DNA of 64,000 bases from Tunturiibacter empetritectus (GTDB lineage: Bacteria; Acidobacteriota; Terriglobia; Terriglobales; Acidobacteriaceae), in contig NZ_JACHDZ010000004.1 in NCBI RefSeq assembly GCF_014201375.1, positions 496,001-560,000 on the forward strand, read 5' to 3'. This document shows, piece by piece, positions 8,875-18,330 of the stretch (positions are counted from its first letter, which is position 1; each line of letters starts with the position of its first letter). The translations under genes and the position numbers were made by a program. Under the pieces are notes generated by a model that did not search any database, was not told where the DNA came from, and saw nothing but the letters and a program-made list of their open reading frames with translations.

Positions 8875-11800
8875 GTGCGCCCTGGTATTTTGTTCCTGGT
8901 TGGATCCACTATTACTCTATCTTTGCTTGCCGGTTGCAGTGGCGGCAGTTCTCCTGCTTCTACTACCGCTCCCCCTCCCGTCGCCCCCGCGAACAATCCG
9001 GCTCCGACGATCACATCCATCTCTCCTGGGGAAGTTCTAGCAGGCTCCGCTTCTCAGACTCTCGTCGTTACCGGGACCGGATATATCTCCTCCACGGCCG
9101 CAACTCTGAATGGAGCGGCTCTCCAGACGACCTATGTTGGCGGAACGAGCCTGCGCGTGGTGGTTCCTGCGTCTGCGCTCTCAGCCGGGCAGGTGGCGAG
9201 TGTCTTGGTTTCCAATCCGTCGCCGGGAGGGGGCAATTCTGCCCCGTCAAACTTCTCGATTATGAGTCCGATGCCAGTGCTGACCGGACTTACGCCCGTT
9301 AGTGTTCCCCAGGGCGTTCCAGCAACCATTACTGTTAATGGACGTGGATTTGAGGCGAACTCCGTTGTGATTTATAACGGCATGGCGCGACCGACGACCT
9401 TCGTCAACGGAACAACACTTCAGGTCTCGCTTACGGCAGCCGATCTTCAGAGTTTTGGCTCAGGGCAGATCTCGGTCAATAATCCAGGTCCTGGAGGCAG
9501 TAACACGACGCCAACAGAGCTGGTGATTGCGGCATCTGTCCCCACCATCCTTTCGATCAGCCCGTCGAGCTTTGCGGTCAATACATCTTCCAGTGTGCCG
9601 GTCCCGATCAGCATCTACGGAAGCGGCTTTGCGGCGAACGCGACAGTACAAGCAAACGGCACTTTTGTTCCTGTCACCAGCCAAAATGGGACGAACATCA
9701 CCGTCTCCGTGCCACCAACTTTCTTTGCGGCTGCAGGCTCCATTCAGCTCGTTGTAAGCAATCCCGGAACGCCGGTTGTTCAGTCAAACGCTGCAACGGT
9801 CTCAGTGGTTACGCCGACGCTGAGTTTCAGTATCTCGCCTAACTATGCAACGGCCGGTAGTCCGGACACCACAATCACTGTTTCGGGGAGCGGCTTCTTC
9901 GCGGACTCGGTCGTGATGTGGAACAACACAGTTCTGGCCACGACTTATGTCAGCGCCACTCAGTTGACTGCAGTTATTCCCGCCTCCTTGCTTTCAGGCT
10001 TCGTGCAGGCGAATATTCAGGTTTCCACTCCAGAGACCCCGGGACAGACGCTACCCCCACAACCTTTTACTACTTTCCTCGCACTGCCGATCAATGACAT
10101 CGTCTATAACGCGGTGGATGGACTCATCTACGCCTCCATTGCGGGTTCTGCAGGTGAAGGTCTGGGCAACACGATTGCCGAGATAGACCCCACCTCAGGG
10201 GTTGTCATGAAGACTATCTTCGTCGGCAGCGAGCCTACCCGCATGGCTCTCTCCAGCGACGGGACTCAACTCTTCGTTGGTCTGAATGGTGCAGGCGCGG
10301 TTCGTCAGGTCAATATGACCACCGGTACTGCTGGCATCCAGTTTTCGCTTGGCGGGGGACCAGGTGTCTACAATCCTCCATACACGGCGCAGGGCCTTGC
10401 GGTACTTCCTGGCCAGCCCAACTCTGTGGCAGTTTATGGAAGTAATGGGATTGTGACGATCTTTGACTCCGGCGTGGCCAGAGCCAAGACCAGCACAGGC
10501 CTAAGCGTCTACTTCGACCAGAATTCAGGCAGCCTATCGTTTGGGAGCTCTGCCTCGACTCTCTATCTTAACTCGCAGTCGACGAGCGCCAATCTTTACG
10601 CACTCAACATCGACGCAACCGGTGTGACGGGCGCGACGCCTCTAGGCAACGGAGGAGGCAACTCGATCCAGTACGACAACAACCGGCTTTATATTTCTTC
10701 CGGAGCCGTGTTGAGCGCCAGTACAGGCTCGCAGCTTGGTCAGTTTTCCACGGCATCGACTAATGGTAGCCCCAGCGCACCTGTCGCTGCAGTCGGGCCT
10801 GTCGTCTCAGATTCGACGCTTGGGCGCGCGTGGGTGGTTCCTTCTTCGCTTTCGTATCTGACGAACGCTAACCAGATCGTCGCCTTCGATGAGACTACCT
10901 TCAATCCGGTCGGCAGCATCCCGATCACAGGCGTTGGCGCAAACTTTTCGAATTCTTATAACAACAACGTCCCCGCTGATCTGATCCGTTGGGGTCAAAA
11001 CGGCCTAGCCTACCGAACTGCCTCACAGCTCTATGTGTTGCAAAGTTCTATCGTGAAGGACATCACTACTTCTCCGGCTGATTTGTCGGTCAGCATTCAG
11101 GCGCCGGCAACCGCAACGACAGGCACAGCATCCAGCTACACCGTGCAAGTAGCGAATCTGGGCCAGAACTCGGCGGACGGAGTTACTCTCACAACCGTTC
11201 TGCCTGCCTCAGTGATCGGTGGTACCTATACCTCATCACAAGGTACCTGCAGCGGAGACGGAGTTCTTTACTGCAGTCTCGGAGCGATCGCAAACGGCGG
11301 TTCGGCCAGCGTCATCATTTCCATAACTCCAACGGTGGCCGGTTCGCTCACGATGACGGGGTCTGTGTCTTCGGTCAGCTTCGATCCGGTTTCTTCCAAC
11401 AATCAAGCCAATGCAAGCACTGCGGTGACTGGTAACGTATTCAACGCGGCGCCCAACGTTACACAGATTTCGCCGTCTTTGATTCAGGCAGGCAGTTCAA
11501 CGACAACGTTGACTGTCGACGGTACTGGCTTCACCTCCGGCTCCAGCATTTTATGGAATGGGCAAACTCTGCCTACGACTTTTGTCAGCGCGGGTCAGAT
11601 GACCGCCATGGTTGACTCCTCGCTGATCCAGAACCTAGGCTGGGCGCAGGTCTCGATCACTACCCCCGCGCCGGGTGGAGGACAGTCCGCTGGCCTCCCT
11701 CTGCATATTTACCAACTGATGAATGTCCCTGCAAACGTCATCAGCTTCGATCCTTTCACGCGAAAGATCTATGCTGCGCTGCCAAGCTCCTCGACCGCCA

Positions 11801-12981
11801 TCACAGGCAACAGTCTGGTTGTCATCGACCCAACTACAGGTAGCGTAGGCACTCCGATTCAGGTAGGTAGTGAGCCGAACCTGCTGTCTGAGACCAGCGA
11901 TGGCAACTACCTCTTCATCGGTCTTAGCGGAGCCAAGAGTCTGGGTCGGTTCAATCTCCTTAATCAAACCATGGATGTTACAGTTCCTATTCTCTCCACT
12001 GAGTTTGGTAACAGTGGTGACGTCGCTGCGACGAGCATTGCTGCAGTGCCTGGCACGGATTCGAGCGTGGCCGTCGAGTTCAACTCGTTCTACGGTATTG
12101 GCATCTACGATATCTCCGGCAGTACGGGTGCCTTCCGCAGCAAGATCTCCCAACCCTACAGTGGCGATAGTCCGGTCTTCGTGGACGCCACCCACTTCTA
12201 TGCCTACGATAGCTACACCAGTGGCGCAGAGTTTTATCGATACAGCGTCGATTCAACCGGGGTATCGCTGATCGATGGCACTACACTGAATGGCTTTGGC
12301 GGCTTTGGGGGCCAGTTTGCAGTAGACGGCGGCCTGGTCTTTGGATCGGCCGGAGGCATCGTCAATCCCAGCACAACACCACCTTCCCAGGTGGCCGTTC
12401 TACCTCTGGGAAATGGTGAGTCCTCGATCGGTCTCGTCGGAGGCGGGGTCGTGCCCTATCAGGCTGAGTCCAAGGCCTTCGTTATCGGCGTCAACTACGC
12501 GGGTACAGCTGCCTATTACCTGGAGCGGTTTGATACTCAGCACTTCACGCAGGAGCAGCAGATACAATTGCCCGGGGGCACCGTCTCGGGTCTGCCGGGG
12601 ATCCGCTTTGGGCAGGATGGACTGGCCTACGTGATTCCGAGTACGCCAACCTCGAACACGCCGCAGATCTTTCTGATGCGTGGGCCGTTCGTGGTTCCTG
12701 CAGAAGCGACAAGCAACCCTGCACCGACACTCAGCAGCACTGATCACTCGACGATAGCAGTGGGCAGCGGCAATCTTTACATCACCGTTACAGGAACCGG
12801 CTTCCTGCCTGGTGCAACGGTGCTTTGGAATGGATCTCCGCGAACCACTACGTTTGTTGGCAATGCGCGTCTGCAGGTGGCGATCGCGGCAGCCGATCTC
12901 ATCAGCGCACAAACTATCACTCTCGCTAGTCAGAACCCGGGCTCCGGGAACTCCAACAATCTCACCGTTACCATCCAATAA
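8875..12981 (+). CDS. Giant IPT/TIG and beta-propeller lipoprotein
   Basis: From the GTG at 8875 the protein begins VRPGILFLVGSTITLSLLAGC, a lipobox signal peptide with the acylated Cys near residue 21, followed by a Ser/Pro/Ala linker. The 1,369 residues then run: about four IPT/TIG Ig-like domains (each opening PTITSISP-like and containing a FxxxTxLxVxxP strand), a YVTN-type beta-propeller (about 415-730), a DUF11-like domain (ADLSVSIQAPATATTGTASS), another IPT domain, a second propeller, and a final IPT domain. It is probably an outer-surface binding or adhesion protein. The longer frame from 8824 lacks a signal peptide at its start. The propeller motif RWGQNGLAYRTASQLYV recurs in a gene fragment near 44.8 kb. 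Confidence 0.82.
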   Translation: MRPGILFLVGSTITLSLLAGCSGGSSPASTTAPPPVAPANNPAPTITSISPGEVLAGSASQTLVVTGTGYISSTAATLNGAALQTTYVGGTSLRVVVPASALSAGQVASVLVSNPSPGGGNSAPSNFSIMSPMPVLTGLTPVSVPQGVPATITVNGRGFEANSVVIYNGMARPTTFVNGTTLQVSLTAADLQSFGSGQISVNNPGPGGSNTTPTELVIAASVPTILSISPSSFAVNTSSSVPVPISIYGSGFAANATVQANGTFVPVTSQNGTNITVSVPPTFFAAAGSIQLVVSNPGTPVVQSNAATVSVVTPTLSFSISPNYATAGSPDTTITVSGSGFFADSVVMWNNTVLATTYVSATQLTAVIPASLLSGFVQANIQVSTPETPGQTLPPQPFTTFLALPINDIVYNAVDGLIYASIAGSAGEGLGNTIAEIDPTSGVVMKTIFVGSEPTRMALSSDGTQLFVGLNGAGAVRQVNMTTGTAGIQFSLGGGPGVYNPPYTAQGLAVLPGQPNSVAVYGSNGIVTIFDSGVARAKTSTGLSVYFDQNSGSLSFGSSASTLYLNSQSTSANLYALNIDATGVTGATPLGNGGGNSIQYDNNRLYISSGAVLSASTGSQLGQFSTASTNGSPSAPVAAVGPVVSDSTLGRAWVVPSSLSYLTNANQIVAFDETTFNPVGSIPITGVGANFSNSYNNNVPADLIRWGQNGLAYRTASQLYVLQSSIVKDITTSPADLSVSIQAPATATTGTASSYTVQVANLGQNSADGVTLTTVLPASVIGGTYTSSQGTCSGDGVLYCSLGAIANGGSASVIISITPTVAGSLTMTGSVSSVSFDPVSSNNQANASTAVTGNVFNAAPNVTQISPSLIQAGSSTTTLTVDGTGFTSGSSILWNGQTLPTTFVSAGQMTAMVDSSLIQNLGWAQVSITTPAPGGGQSAGLPLHIYQLMNVPANVISFDPFTRKIYAALPSSSTAITGNSLVVIDPTTGSVGTPIQVGSEPNLLSETSDGNYLFIGLSGAKSLGRFNLLNQTMDVTVPILSTEFGNSGDVAATSIAAVPGTDSSVAVEFNSFYGIGIYDISGSTGAFRSKISQPYSGDSPVFVDATHFYAYDSYTSGAEFYRYSVDSTGVSLIDGTTLNGFGGFGGQFAVDGGLVFGSAGGIVNPSTTPPSQVAVLPLGNGESSIGLVGGGVVPYQAESKAFVIGVNYAGTAAYYLERFDTQHFTQEQQIQLPGGTVSGLPGIRFGQDGLAYVIPSTPTSNTPQIFLMRGPFVVPAEATSNPAPTLSSTDHSTIAVGSGNLYITVTGTGFLPGATVLWNGSPRTTTFVGNARLQVAIAAADLISAQTITLASQNPGSGNSNNLTVTIQ

Positions 12982-13100
12982 AGAAAGCGACCCAAGTGAG
13001 AGGGCCTACCGCAAGCTAGGTTGCCCCTCTTGCTCTTTGGCGATAGCAGGGCATGTACATCAAATATCCGTGATGTGGCTTGTTGGACTTCAGATCTTTA

Positions 13101-14090
13101 TCAGACTCTCGAAGCGACAGCGACAACATCTCCAAATATTTTCACTCCTGTCAGTTCTTCGCATATCTGCCACAGGCGAGTTGCAGCGACGGTATCGTTT
13201 GCTTGAGCAGAGATCTTTGCCGGCCCTACTTCTTCACCACGCATCTCCTGAAAGCCTTGCGGTCCATAGTATCCACCGTCTTTTGCCTCAAGAGCTGTTG
13301 ACGCATAAAGCGTCGGGAGAGCGCCTTCGGAATCTGTGTTGAGAGCAATGCCAATGGCATGTCCCAGAAAGGCACGAAGGCTCTTTTCAGCTGCGGAATA
13401 CTTGCCTGACTGGAAAAGATTAGTATTTGCAACTCCTGGGTGCGCAGCAACGCTCATGATGCGCGAATTTTCGGCGCGCAGGCGTCGGTCGAGTTCGAAG
13501 GCGACCAGGAGATTGGCGAGCTTCGATTGCTGATAAGCGCCCATAGGAGAGTAGTTTCGCGTGGATTGCAAATCGCCGAAGTCTATGCGTCCTCGTTTAT
13601 GCGCAATCGACGCGATAGTCACAACTCGAGGTCTTCCGGCCATGTCAGCAGAAGATGCGGCGGCAGCTTGCTGAAGCGCGGGTATCAGAAGTGCTGTAAG
13701 GGCGAAATGGCCAAGAACGTTGGTACCGAATTGAAGCTCGAAGCCATCGGCTGTCTCCATGCGACGGGGCGGAGCCATGACGCCGGCGTTGTTGATAAGC
13801 AGGTGCAGCGGACGATGTTGCGCGAGTTCCGCGGCCGCAAAATGATGGATGGAAGAGAGAGAAGCTAGGTCAACAATTGCCAGCTCGATGCGCAAGCCTG
13901 GCGAATCGGCTTCCATGCGGGCCAAGGCCACTTCTCCTCGTGTCTGATCTCGGCAGGCAAAGATGACGTGAGCACCCTTGCGGGCGAGCTTTAGAGCGGC
14001 ATGATAGCCGATACCGCTGTTCGCTCCGGTGATCAGAACCCGCTTGTCTGCGAGCGATGGAATGTCTGATGCTTGCCACTTCTTGCTCAT
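13101..14090 (-). CDS. Short-chain dehydrogenase/reductase (retinol dehydrogenase-like)
   Basis: This 329-residue protein has all hallmarks of an SDR. The NAD(P)-binding loop is TGANSGIG, followed by ACRD after strand 2, which suggests NADP preference. The NNAG motif is present as LINNAGVM. The catalytic Tyr and Lys lie in YQQSK, with the catalytic Ser upstream in VTIASIA. The chosen start MSKKWQASDIPSLADKRVLITGA fits the family; a longer frame to 14177 adds 29 poorly supported residues. The overall pattern resembles the WWOX/retinol dehydrogenase-like branch, but the substrate cannot be inferred. It is divergent from the catalase-family gene. Confidence 0.88.
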   Translation of the reverse strand: MSKKWQASDIPSLADKRVLITGANSGIGYHAALKLARKGAHVIFACRDQTRGEVALARMEADSPGLRIELAIVDLASLSSIHHFAAAELAQHRPLHLLINNAGVMAPPRRMETADGFELQFGTNVLGHFALTALLIPALQQAAAASSADMAGRPRVVTIASIAHKRGRIDFGDLQSTRNYSPMGAYQQSKLANLLVAFELDRRLRAENSRIMSVAAHPGVANTNLFQSGKYSAAEKSLRAFLGHAIGIALNTDSEGALPTLYASTALEAKDGGYYGPQGFQEMRGEEVGPAKISAQANDTVAATRLWQICEELTGVKIFGDVVAVASRV

Positions 14091-14251
14091 CGGTATTGGA
14101 CGTAGTAGGGGGGCGGTAAAGATGCGAACTTTTTCTTTGTTCCAGAGCGGTAGACGTGTGTCCTCTTGCGCCAGCAAATTAGCAGAGGAAAGAGTCGGTT
14201 GTAACTTCGGTTGAATCAGAGTCCAGTAGATAGTGATGAGGAGAAATAACG

Positions 14252-15193
14252 ATGCCGCTTCCTACCGACGAAAAGATCATCGCATTGAGCCAGCAACTGC
14301 TGCAGCAGTTCGACACGATCTTCGGATTGAACCCGGGCTTTCGACCCGCCCACGCCAAGGGCACGATGCTGACGGGGATGTTTACGCCCTCTGCCGAGGC
14401 GGCCACACTTACGAAAGCGCCGCACATCTTGCGGCAGTCGACTCCAGTGACAGTGCGATTCTCCGACTCGACAGGCATTCCGCTGGTGCCTGATAACGAT
14501 CCAAATGCAAATCCCCGAGGATTCGCGATTCGGTTCAACCTTGCGGAACACGTTCACACCGATATCGTCAGCCATTCGACGGATGGCTTTCCGACGAGAA
14601 CAGGGCCAGAGTTTCTGGAGTTGCTGAAGGCACTGGCGACCAGTGACCCTAAGAATTTTGCCGGCTCTCCGCTTGAGGCGTTTCTTGGTTCGCATCCAAA
14701 GGCGCTTGCGTTCGTTCAGGCGCCGAAGCCTGCGCCTTCGAGCTTTGCTCAAGAGAGCTACTTCGGTGTGACCGCGATGAAGTTCACCAATAAGGATGGA
14801 ATCAGTCGGTTCGGACGCTATCGGATTGTTCCTGAGGCTGGGAACGATCATCTGGATGATGCTGCGGCTGCTGCTAAGGACGCGAACTACCTGATAGATG
14901 AGATCGCGGAGCGAGTTGCGAAAGGGCCAATCAAGTTCAAGATCCTGGTTCAACTTGCGAACGATGGCGATGTGGTGGACGATGCGACCAATCACTGGCC
15001 GAACGATCGAAAAGTTGTTGAACTTGGCAGCTTTGCTTTGACTGCGCTGGTGGCCGATAGCGCCCACGAGCAGAAGCAGATCATCTTCGATCCGATTCCA
15101 CGGGTGGATGGGATCGAACCATCGGATGATCCACTGCTGGAGCTGCGGGCGGCAATTTATCTTCTGAGCGGGCGTCGGCGTAGGGCTGCTTAG
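14252..15193 (+). CDS. Small catalase-family haem peroxidase
   Basis: At 313 residues this is a minimal catalase core of the SrpA-like 'catalase family peroxidase' type, much shorter than a full catalase. The distal His is in RPAHAKG, the conserved RFSDSTG strand follows, and DNDPNANPRGFAIRF matches the catalase Asn region. The proximal Tyr ligand motif is visible near the C-terminus as LRAAIYLLSGRRR. Such proteins usually show peroxidase rather than strong catalase activity. No signal peptide is present. GAGGAG lies about 10 nt before the ATG. A copy of the dispersed palindromic repeat starts 8 nt after the stop codon. Confidence 0.88.
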   Translation: MPLPTDEKIIALSQQLLQQFDTIFGLNPGFRPAHAKGTMLTGMFTPSAEAATLTKAPHILRQSTPVTVRFSDSTGIPLVPDNDPNANPRGFAIRFNLAEHVHTDIVSHSTDGFPTRTGPEFLELLKALATSDPKNFAGSPLEAFLGSHPKALAFVQAPKPAPSSFAQESYFGVTAMKFTNKDGISRFGRYRIVPEAGNDHLDDAAAAAKDANYLIDEIAERVAKGPIKFKILVQLANDGDVVDDATNHWPNDRKVVELGSFALTALVADSAHEQKQIIFDPIPRVDGIEPSDDPLLELRAAIYLLSGRRRRAA

Positions 15194-15200
15194 AAGCTTG

Positions 15201-15375
15201 TGTCCTGCCGGACGGCCCCACTACGCGTGGGGCGGGCGTTCGCACGCCTTTTTAGAGCTTCGCGTGGTCCTCCCGTTGGTCGGAATCATCTTCCTTCGCG
15301 ACCATCGGAAGCGCCAACCGACGGGGTATACGAGTCACCAAGTGACCGCCGCCCGCGCAGGGCGCCCGGCAGGAC
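15201..15375 (+). repeat. Dispersed nested-palindrome repeat, copy A
   Basis: This is a near-complete copy of the roughly 180-bp repeat. The outer arms (TGTCCTGCCGG at the left, CCCGGCAGGAC at the right) are complementary, and the centre holds the CCCGTTGGTCG inverted repeat, imperfect here. It begins 8 nt after the catalase-family stop and ends 36 nt before the yceD start. Orientation is the same as copy B and opposite to copies E, F and G as judged by the TTTTTAGAGCTTCGCG block. Confidence 0.9.
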
Positions 15376-15410
15376 TTGATCTGTGGCGGGAACCTGCTAC
15401 CCTTAACGAT

Positions 15411-15977
15411 GTGCTGATTACTCCGCTCCAACTCGTAGACGAACCCCTTGAATTCAATGAAGTCATCGCTCCAGGGGCGTTGGACTACGCCTCCGATATC
15501 CGGCAGGTGGGGGCGCTGCCCATCAACGGCGTCGCGGATCTGTTGATTGAGCACCGCAGCTCCAGCTCGCATGTAAACGATATCCGGCTGCGGGCGAACT
15601 ACAGTGCGGACTTCGAGATTCTCTGCGCTCGGTGCGTCGACCCGGTCAAAGTGCCGCTTACGGGCGATTTCGACCTCATTTTTCGTCCCGAATCCGCCGA
15701 TGCGGACGCCGGGGAGCGTTCTATTACTGCGGATGAGACCGAAATCGGGTATTATCAAGAGAGTGGTCTTTTGCTGGAGGATGTGGTGCGCGAGCAGGTG
15801 TTACTCTCCCTGCCGAGTCGTACCCTCTGCACGGCAGACTGCAAAGGGCTTTGCCCGCGCTGTGGTCAGAACCTGAATCAAGCGAAATGCTCCTGCGAGG
15901 AGGCTCCGGCTGATCCGCGTTGGAATGCGCTTGCGGGTCTGGGGACTCTGACAGACAAGCTCGAGTTGAAGCACTAA
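15411..15977 (+). CDS. yceD: YceD/DUF177 family protein
   Basis: The 188-residue protein belongs to the DUF177/YceD family. It shows the conserved cysteine pairs CARCVDPV in the middle and CTADCKGLCPRCGQNLN followed by CSC near the C-terminus, which could bind a metal. The family is tied to 23S rRNA maturation in plants and is found next to rpmF throughout bacteria; its exact role in bacteria is unsettled. A GTG at 15411 is the best start: the frame upstream of it runs back into repeat copy A and is not coding. It heads the yceD-rpmF-plsX cluster, 69 bp before rpmF. Confidence 0.88.
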   Translation: MLITPLQLVDEPLEFNEVIAPGALDYASDIRQVGALPINGVADLLIEHRSSSSHVNDIRLRANYSADFEILCARCVDPVKVPLTGDFDLIFRPESADADAGERSITADETEIGYYQESGLLLEDVVREQVLLSLPSRTLCTADCKGLCPRCGQNLNQAKCSCEEAPADPRWNALAGLGTLTDKLELKH

Positions 15978-16046
15978 TCAAGTTTTTGCCTCGTCGACTG
16001 CGTGTTTTCTGCGTGATTGCCGCGGCCGATTGAAAGGGATACTGCA

Positions 16047-16232
16047 ATGCCTAATCCGAAACGGCGCCACTCCAAGCAACGGACTGCCAAGCGCCGCAGC
16101 CACGACTTTTTGACCCCCACCGGCCTCTCCGAGTGCCCCAACTGCCACGAGCGCAAGCTTCCCCATCGTGCCTGCCGCAAGTGCGGTACGTACAAGGGAC
16201 GCGACGTTCTCGTGACCAAAGAAGCCAACTAA
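16047..16232 (+). CDS. rpmF: 50S ribosomal protein L32
   Basis: This 61-residue protein is ribosomal protein L32 of the large subunit. It begins MPNPKRRHSKQRTAKRRSHD, rich in basic residues, and carries a zinc-ribbon of the Cys-containing L32 type (CPNCHERKLPHRACRKCGTY). The presence of all four cysteines suggests a zinc-binding form. A start ten codons upstream exists in frame but does not match the family. It lies between yceD and plsX, 33 bp before the latter, the arrangement known from many bacteria. Confidence 0.97.
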   Translation: MPNPKRRHSKQRTAKRRSHDFLTPTGLSECPNCHERKLPHRACRKCGTYKGRDVLVTKEAN

Positions 16233-16265
16233 CATCTTCCTCTCAAACCCTGCTCTTCCCTGCTG

Positions 16266-17270
16266 ATGCCGACTGACATCGTTGTAGACGCAATGGGTTC
16301 CGACAAGGCCCCCGAACCAGAGGTTCGCGGGGCCGTCCTTGCTGCGCGTCAGTATGACGTTCGCGTCCACCTGGTTGGGCCGGAGGATAGGCTTCGTCCG
16401 ATTCTGCGGCAGGCGCTGCGTGGACAGCGTCTTCCGGTGTTCATCGTGCCTGCCACGGAGTGGATCACGATGGACGACAAGGCCGCTCAGGCGGTCCGTT
16501 CCAAGCGGGATTCGACCATGCGGGTGGGTCTGAAGATGGTCCGCGAGGGACGTGCCGCGGGATTCTTTACCGCTGGCAACACCGGCGCGGCGATGGCTAC
16601 CGCGAAGATGGTTCTGGGGATGCTTTCGGGCGTCGACCGGCCTGCGCTGGCCCAGATTCTGCCGACCGTCCATCGCATTCCCTCGTTGCTGCTGGACGTT
16701 GGGGCGAATGTCGACTGCGATCCGGACAATCTGGTCCAGTTTGCCGTGATGGGCCACATGTATGCAAAGAACATCCTGAGGATCCACAACCCTCGCGTTG
16801 GCCTTCTCTCGATTGGAGAGGAGGATTCGAAGGGCAATGCTCTGACCCGCGATACGCTGCCGCTGCTGCGCGCTTTGAAGGGGATCAACTTCAAGGGGAA
16901 CGTCGAGGGTCGCGACCTGTTCAACGGGCACAGCGATGTGGCGGTGTGCGACGGTTTTGTCGGGAATGTGGCGCTGAAGTCGATTGAGGGGACGGCCCAT
17001 TTGCTGAGTGCGTCGTTGCGCGAGTCGTTGAAGTCCACGGTGACCTCTCAGGTGGGGGCGCTGCTGTCGCGCCGGGCCTTTGCCGAGTTCAAGAAGAGAC
17101 TGGATTACTCGGAGTACGGCGGTGCGGTGCTGCTGGGCGTGCGGGGTGTTTGCATCGTAGGCCATGGGTCGTCGAATGAGAAGGCGATCATGAACGGCGT
17201 GCGTGTGGCCGCGGAGTTTGCCCAGGCTGAGGTGAACTCCGGCATTGAAGCGGCACTGCTTCCTTCCTAG
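16266..17270 (+). CDS. plsX: Phosphate acyltransferase PlsX
   Basis: PlsX makes acyl-phosphate from acyl-ACP for phosphatidic acid synthesis with PlsY, acting at the inner face of the membrane. The N-terminus IVVDAMGSDKAPEPEVRGAV is the family signature. Further conserved segments are ITMDDKAAQAVRSKRDSTM, FFTAGNTGAAMA, LLLDVGANVDC and VGLLSIGEEDSKGN, with VVCDGFVGNVALKSIEG replaced closely by VAVCDGFVGNVALKSIEG. At 334 residues it is full length. It is the last gene of the yceD-rpmF-plsX cluster. The fatty-acid genes often found next (fabH, fabD) are absent here; a structured repeat follows instead. Confidence 0.96.
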   Translation: MPTDIVVDAMGSDKAPEPEVRGAVLAARQYDVRVHLVGPEDRLRPILRQALRGQRLPVFIVPATEWITMDDKAAQAVRSKRDSTMRVGLKMVREGRAAGFFTAGNTGAAMATAKMVLGMLSGVDRPALAQILPTVHRIPSLLLDVGANVDCDPDNLVQFAVMGHMYAKNILRIHNPRVGLLSIGEEDSKGNALTRDTLPLLRALKGINFKGNVEGRDLFNGHSDVAVCDGFVGNVALKSIEGTAHLLSASLRESLKSTVTSQVGALLSRRAFAEFKKRLDYSEYGGAVLLGVRGVCIVGHGSSNEKAIMNGVRVAAEFAQAEVNSGIEAALLPS

Positions 17271-17290
17271 TTTCATTGCCTAACTGCCAC

Positions 17291-17565
17291 TTACCCCCCC
17301 CCCCCCCATTACCCGCGTGTAAGTCTTTTGTTATTAATGGTTTAGACGGATGTAGTGTCTGTAAATTAGTCAAACCAAAAGAGATGCGTGCAGATTCTTG
17401 AAATCAAACGAGTTAGCGGAAATTGCTGAATTGCCGATTGCAAATAAAAAGGCCCCGGTAAACTGCCGAGGCCTTCTCTTTGCTCTGTACTTATTATATC
17501 GGGTTGAAGATAACTCATACGCCACGCGATTGTGCTGGATTGGCGCGGGTTTTCGTGTGGAGGGG
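17291..17565. repeat. Paired intergenic element, copy 1
   Basis: This element shares several conserved blocks, in the same order, with the one at 53826-54102. The blocks are CATTACCCGCGTGTAA at the left, a TTAATGGTTTA block, a GCAGATTC block, a GC-rich hairpin (17449-17475), then ATAACTCATACGCCACGCG and GCTGGATTGGCGCGG, and finally GGGGGCTTGACAGGAT at 17555-17570. It starts 20 nt after plsX. It includes a run of 14 cytosines at 17294-17307. It contains no open reading frame of note. Confidence 0.75.
17449..17475. terminator. Terminator-like hairpin in paired element, copy 1
   Basis: The stem AAGGCCCCGG pairs with CCGAGGCCTT around a short loop. It is flanked by an A-run on the left, so that it would act best as a terminator for minus-strand transcription (TTTTTATTTG follows), with a weaker T-rich stretch on the plus strand after plsX. 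Confidence 0.6.
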
Positions 17566-17696
17566 GCTTGACAGGATTCGGACGGTTTCGGATAGCCCAT
17601 CAGTCAACACAAGCGCGTTTCTCGCTATCCTCAAGGAGGCTGAATGCGGCACCTGCTTGTTGGGCCTCTATGCCGCGCGTCGGTCGTGGGTCACGC

Positions 17697-17945
17697 TCAG
17701 GCCGGTAAAAGCCCAGCCGTGCGGTAGCTATCAATTAAAGCGTCATAGAGCGAGATGTCCGAGCGGCTCCTCGCCACGAGTTGAGCGCCGGCGACGGCAG
17801 CGAAGATGGCGCGAGCCCGCGGTTCGTTCTCCTCGGAGCTGACCATGTTCGCTGCGGATAATACCTTGCTCAGCCACGCCACATTGACATCGGCGAAGGT
17901 CTGGACCTCTTTTTTTACCGGTTCCGGCAGGTGTCGAGGCGATCG
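17697..17945 (-). pseudogene. TetR-family regulator remnant (C-terminal part)
   Basis: Reading the minus strand in one frame gives about 80 residues that look like the C-terminal ligand domain of a TetR/AcrR regulator: LPEPVKKEVQTFADVNVAWL, then ENEPRARAIFAAVAGAQLVA and SDISLYDALIDSYRTAGLLPA before the stop. Upstream this frame meets a stop codon at about 17960, and no N-terminal helix-turn-helix can be found in any frame up to 18200. I read it as a decayed gene. The following 385 bases (17946-18330) hold nothing else I can support. Confidence 0.55.
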
Positions 17946-18330
17946 ACCGAACTCTCTCTAAGAACATCTTTCACGATAGAGCCGAATACCCCCACTGATG
18001 TCCTCATAAGCCGGCTTGTCTTCATTGACGATTGCTCGAGATAAGCGCGTTTCTCAGTAGGGGAGAGAGTCAGCGAGGCTGCGGTAGCAGAGGGTCTGCG
18101 GTGGCTTTGAGCAAAGTCTCGCGTGCGTCTTCCACGGAGACAGGCGGGGGCGGGGGCGGAGGCTCGGGCGCGGCAGTGTTGACTCGGGGAACAACCCATC
18201 TCTCACTTGGCGCCCAACGCAGATTGGCTTACTTGCCGATCTCGATCAGGCAGACCACTTCAAAGCCTGAGTGTGCGGACCAATGCGCGGAAGAAACTTG
18301 TTCAGGGATGGGCTCGCTTGGGCTTGCGAG

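Noticed and set aside
14216-15067. Open frame antisense to the catalase-family gene
   Set aside because: High-GC shadow; the plus-strand frame holds all catalase motifs.
17553-17600. TTGACA box as a promoter in both paired elements
   Set aside because: TTGACA is conserved within GGGGGCTTGACAGGAT, but neither copy has a -10 hexamer at 16-18 nt, so it does not support a sigma-70 promoter.
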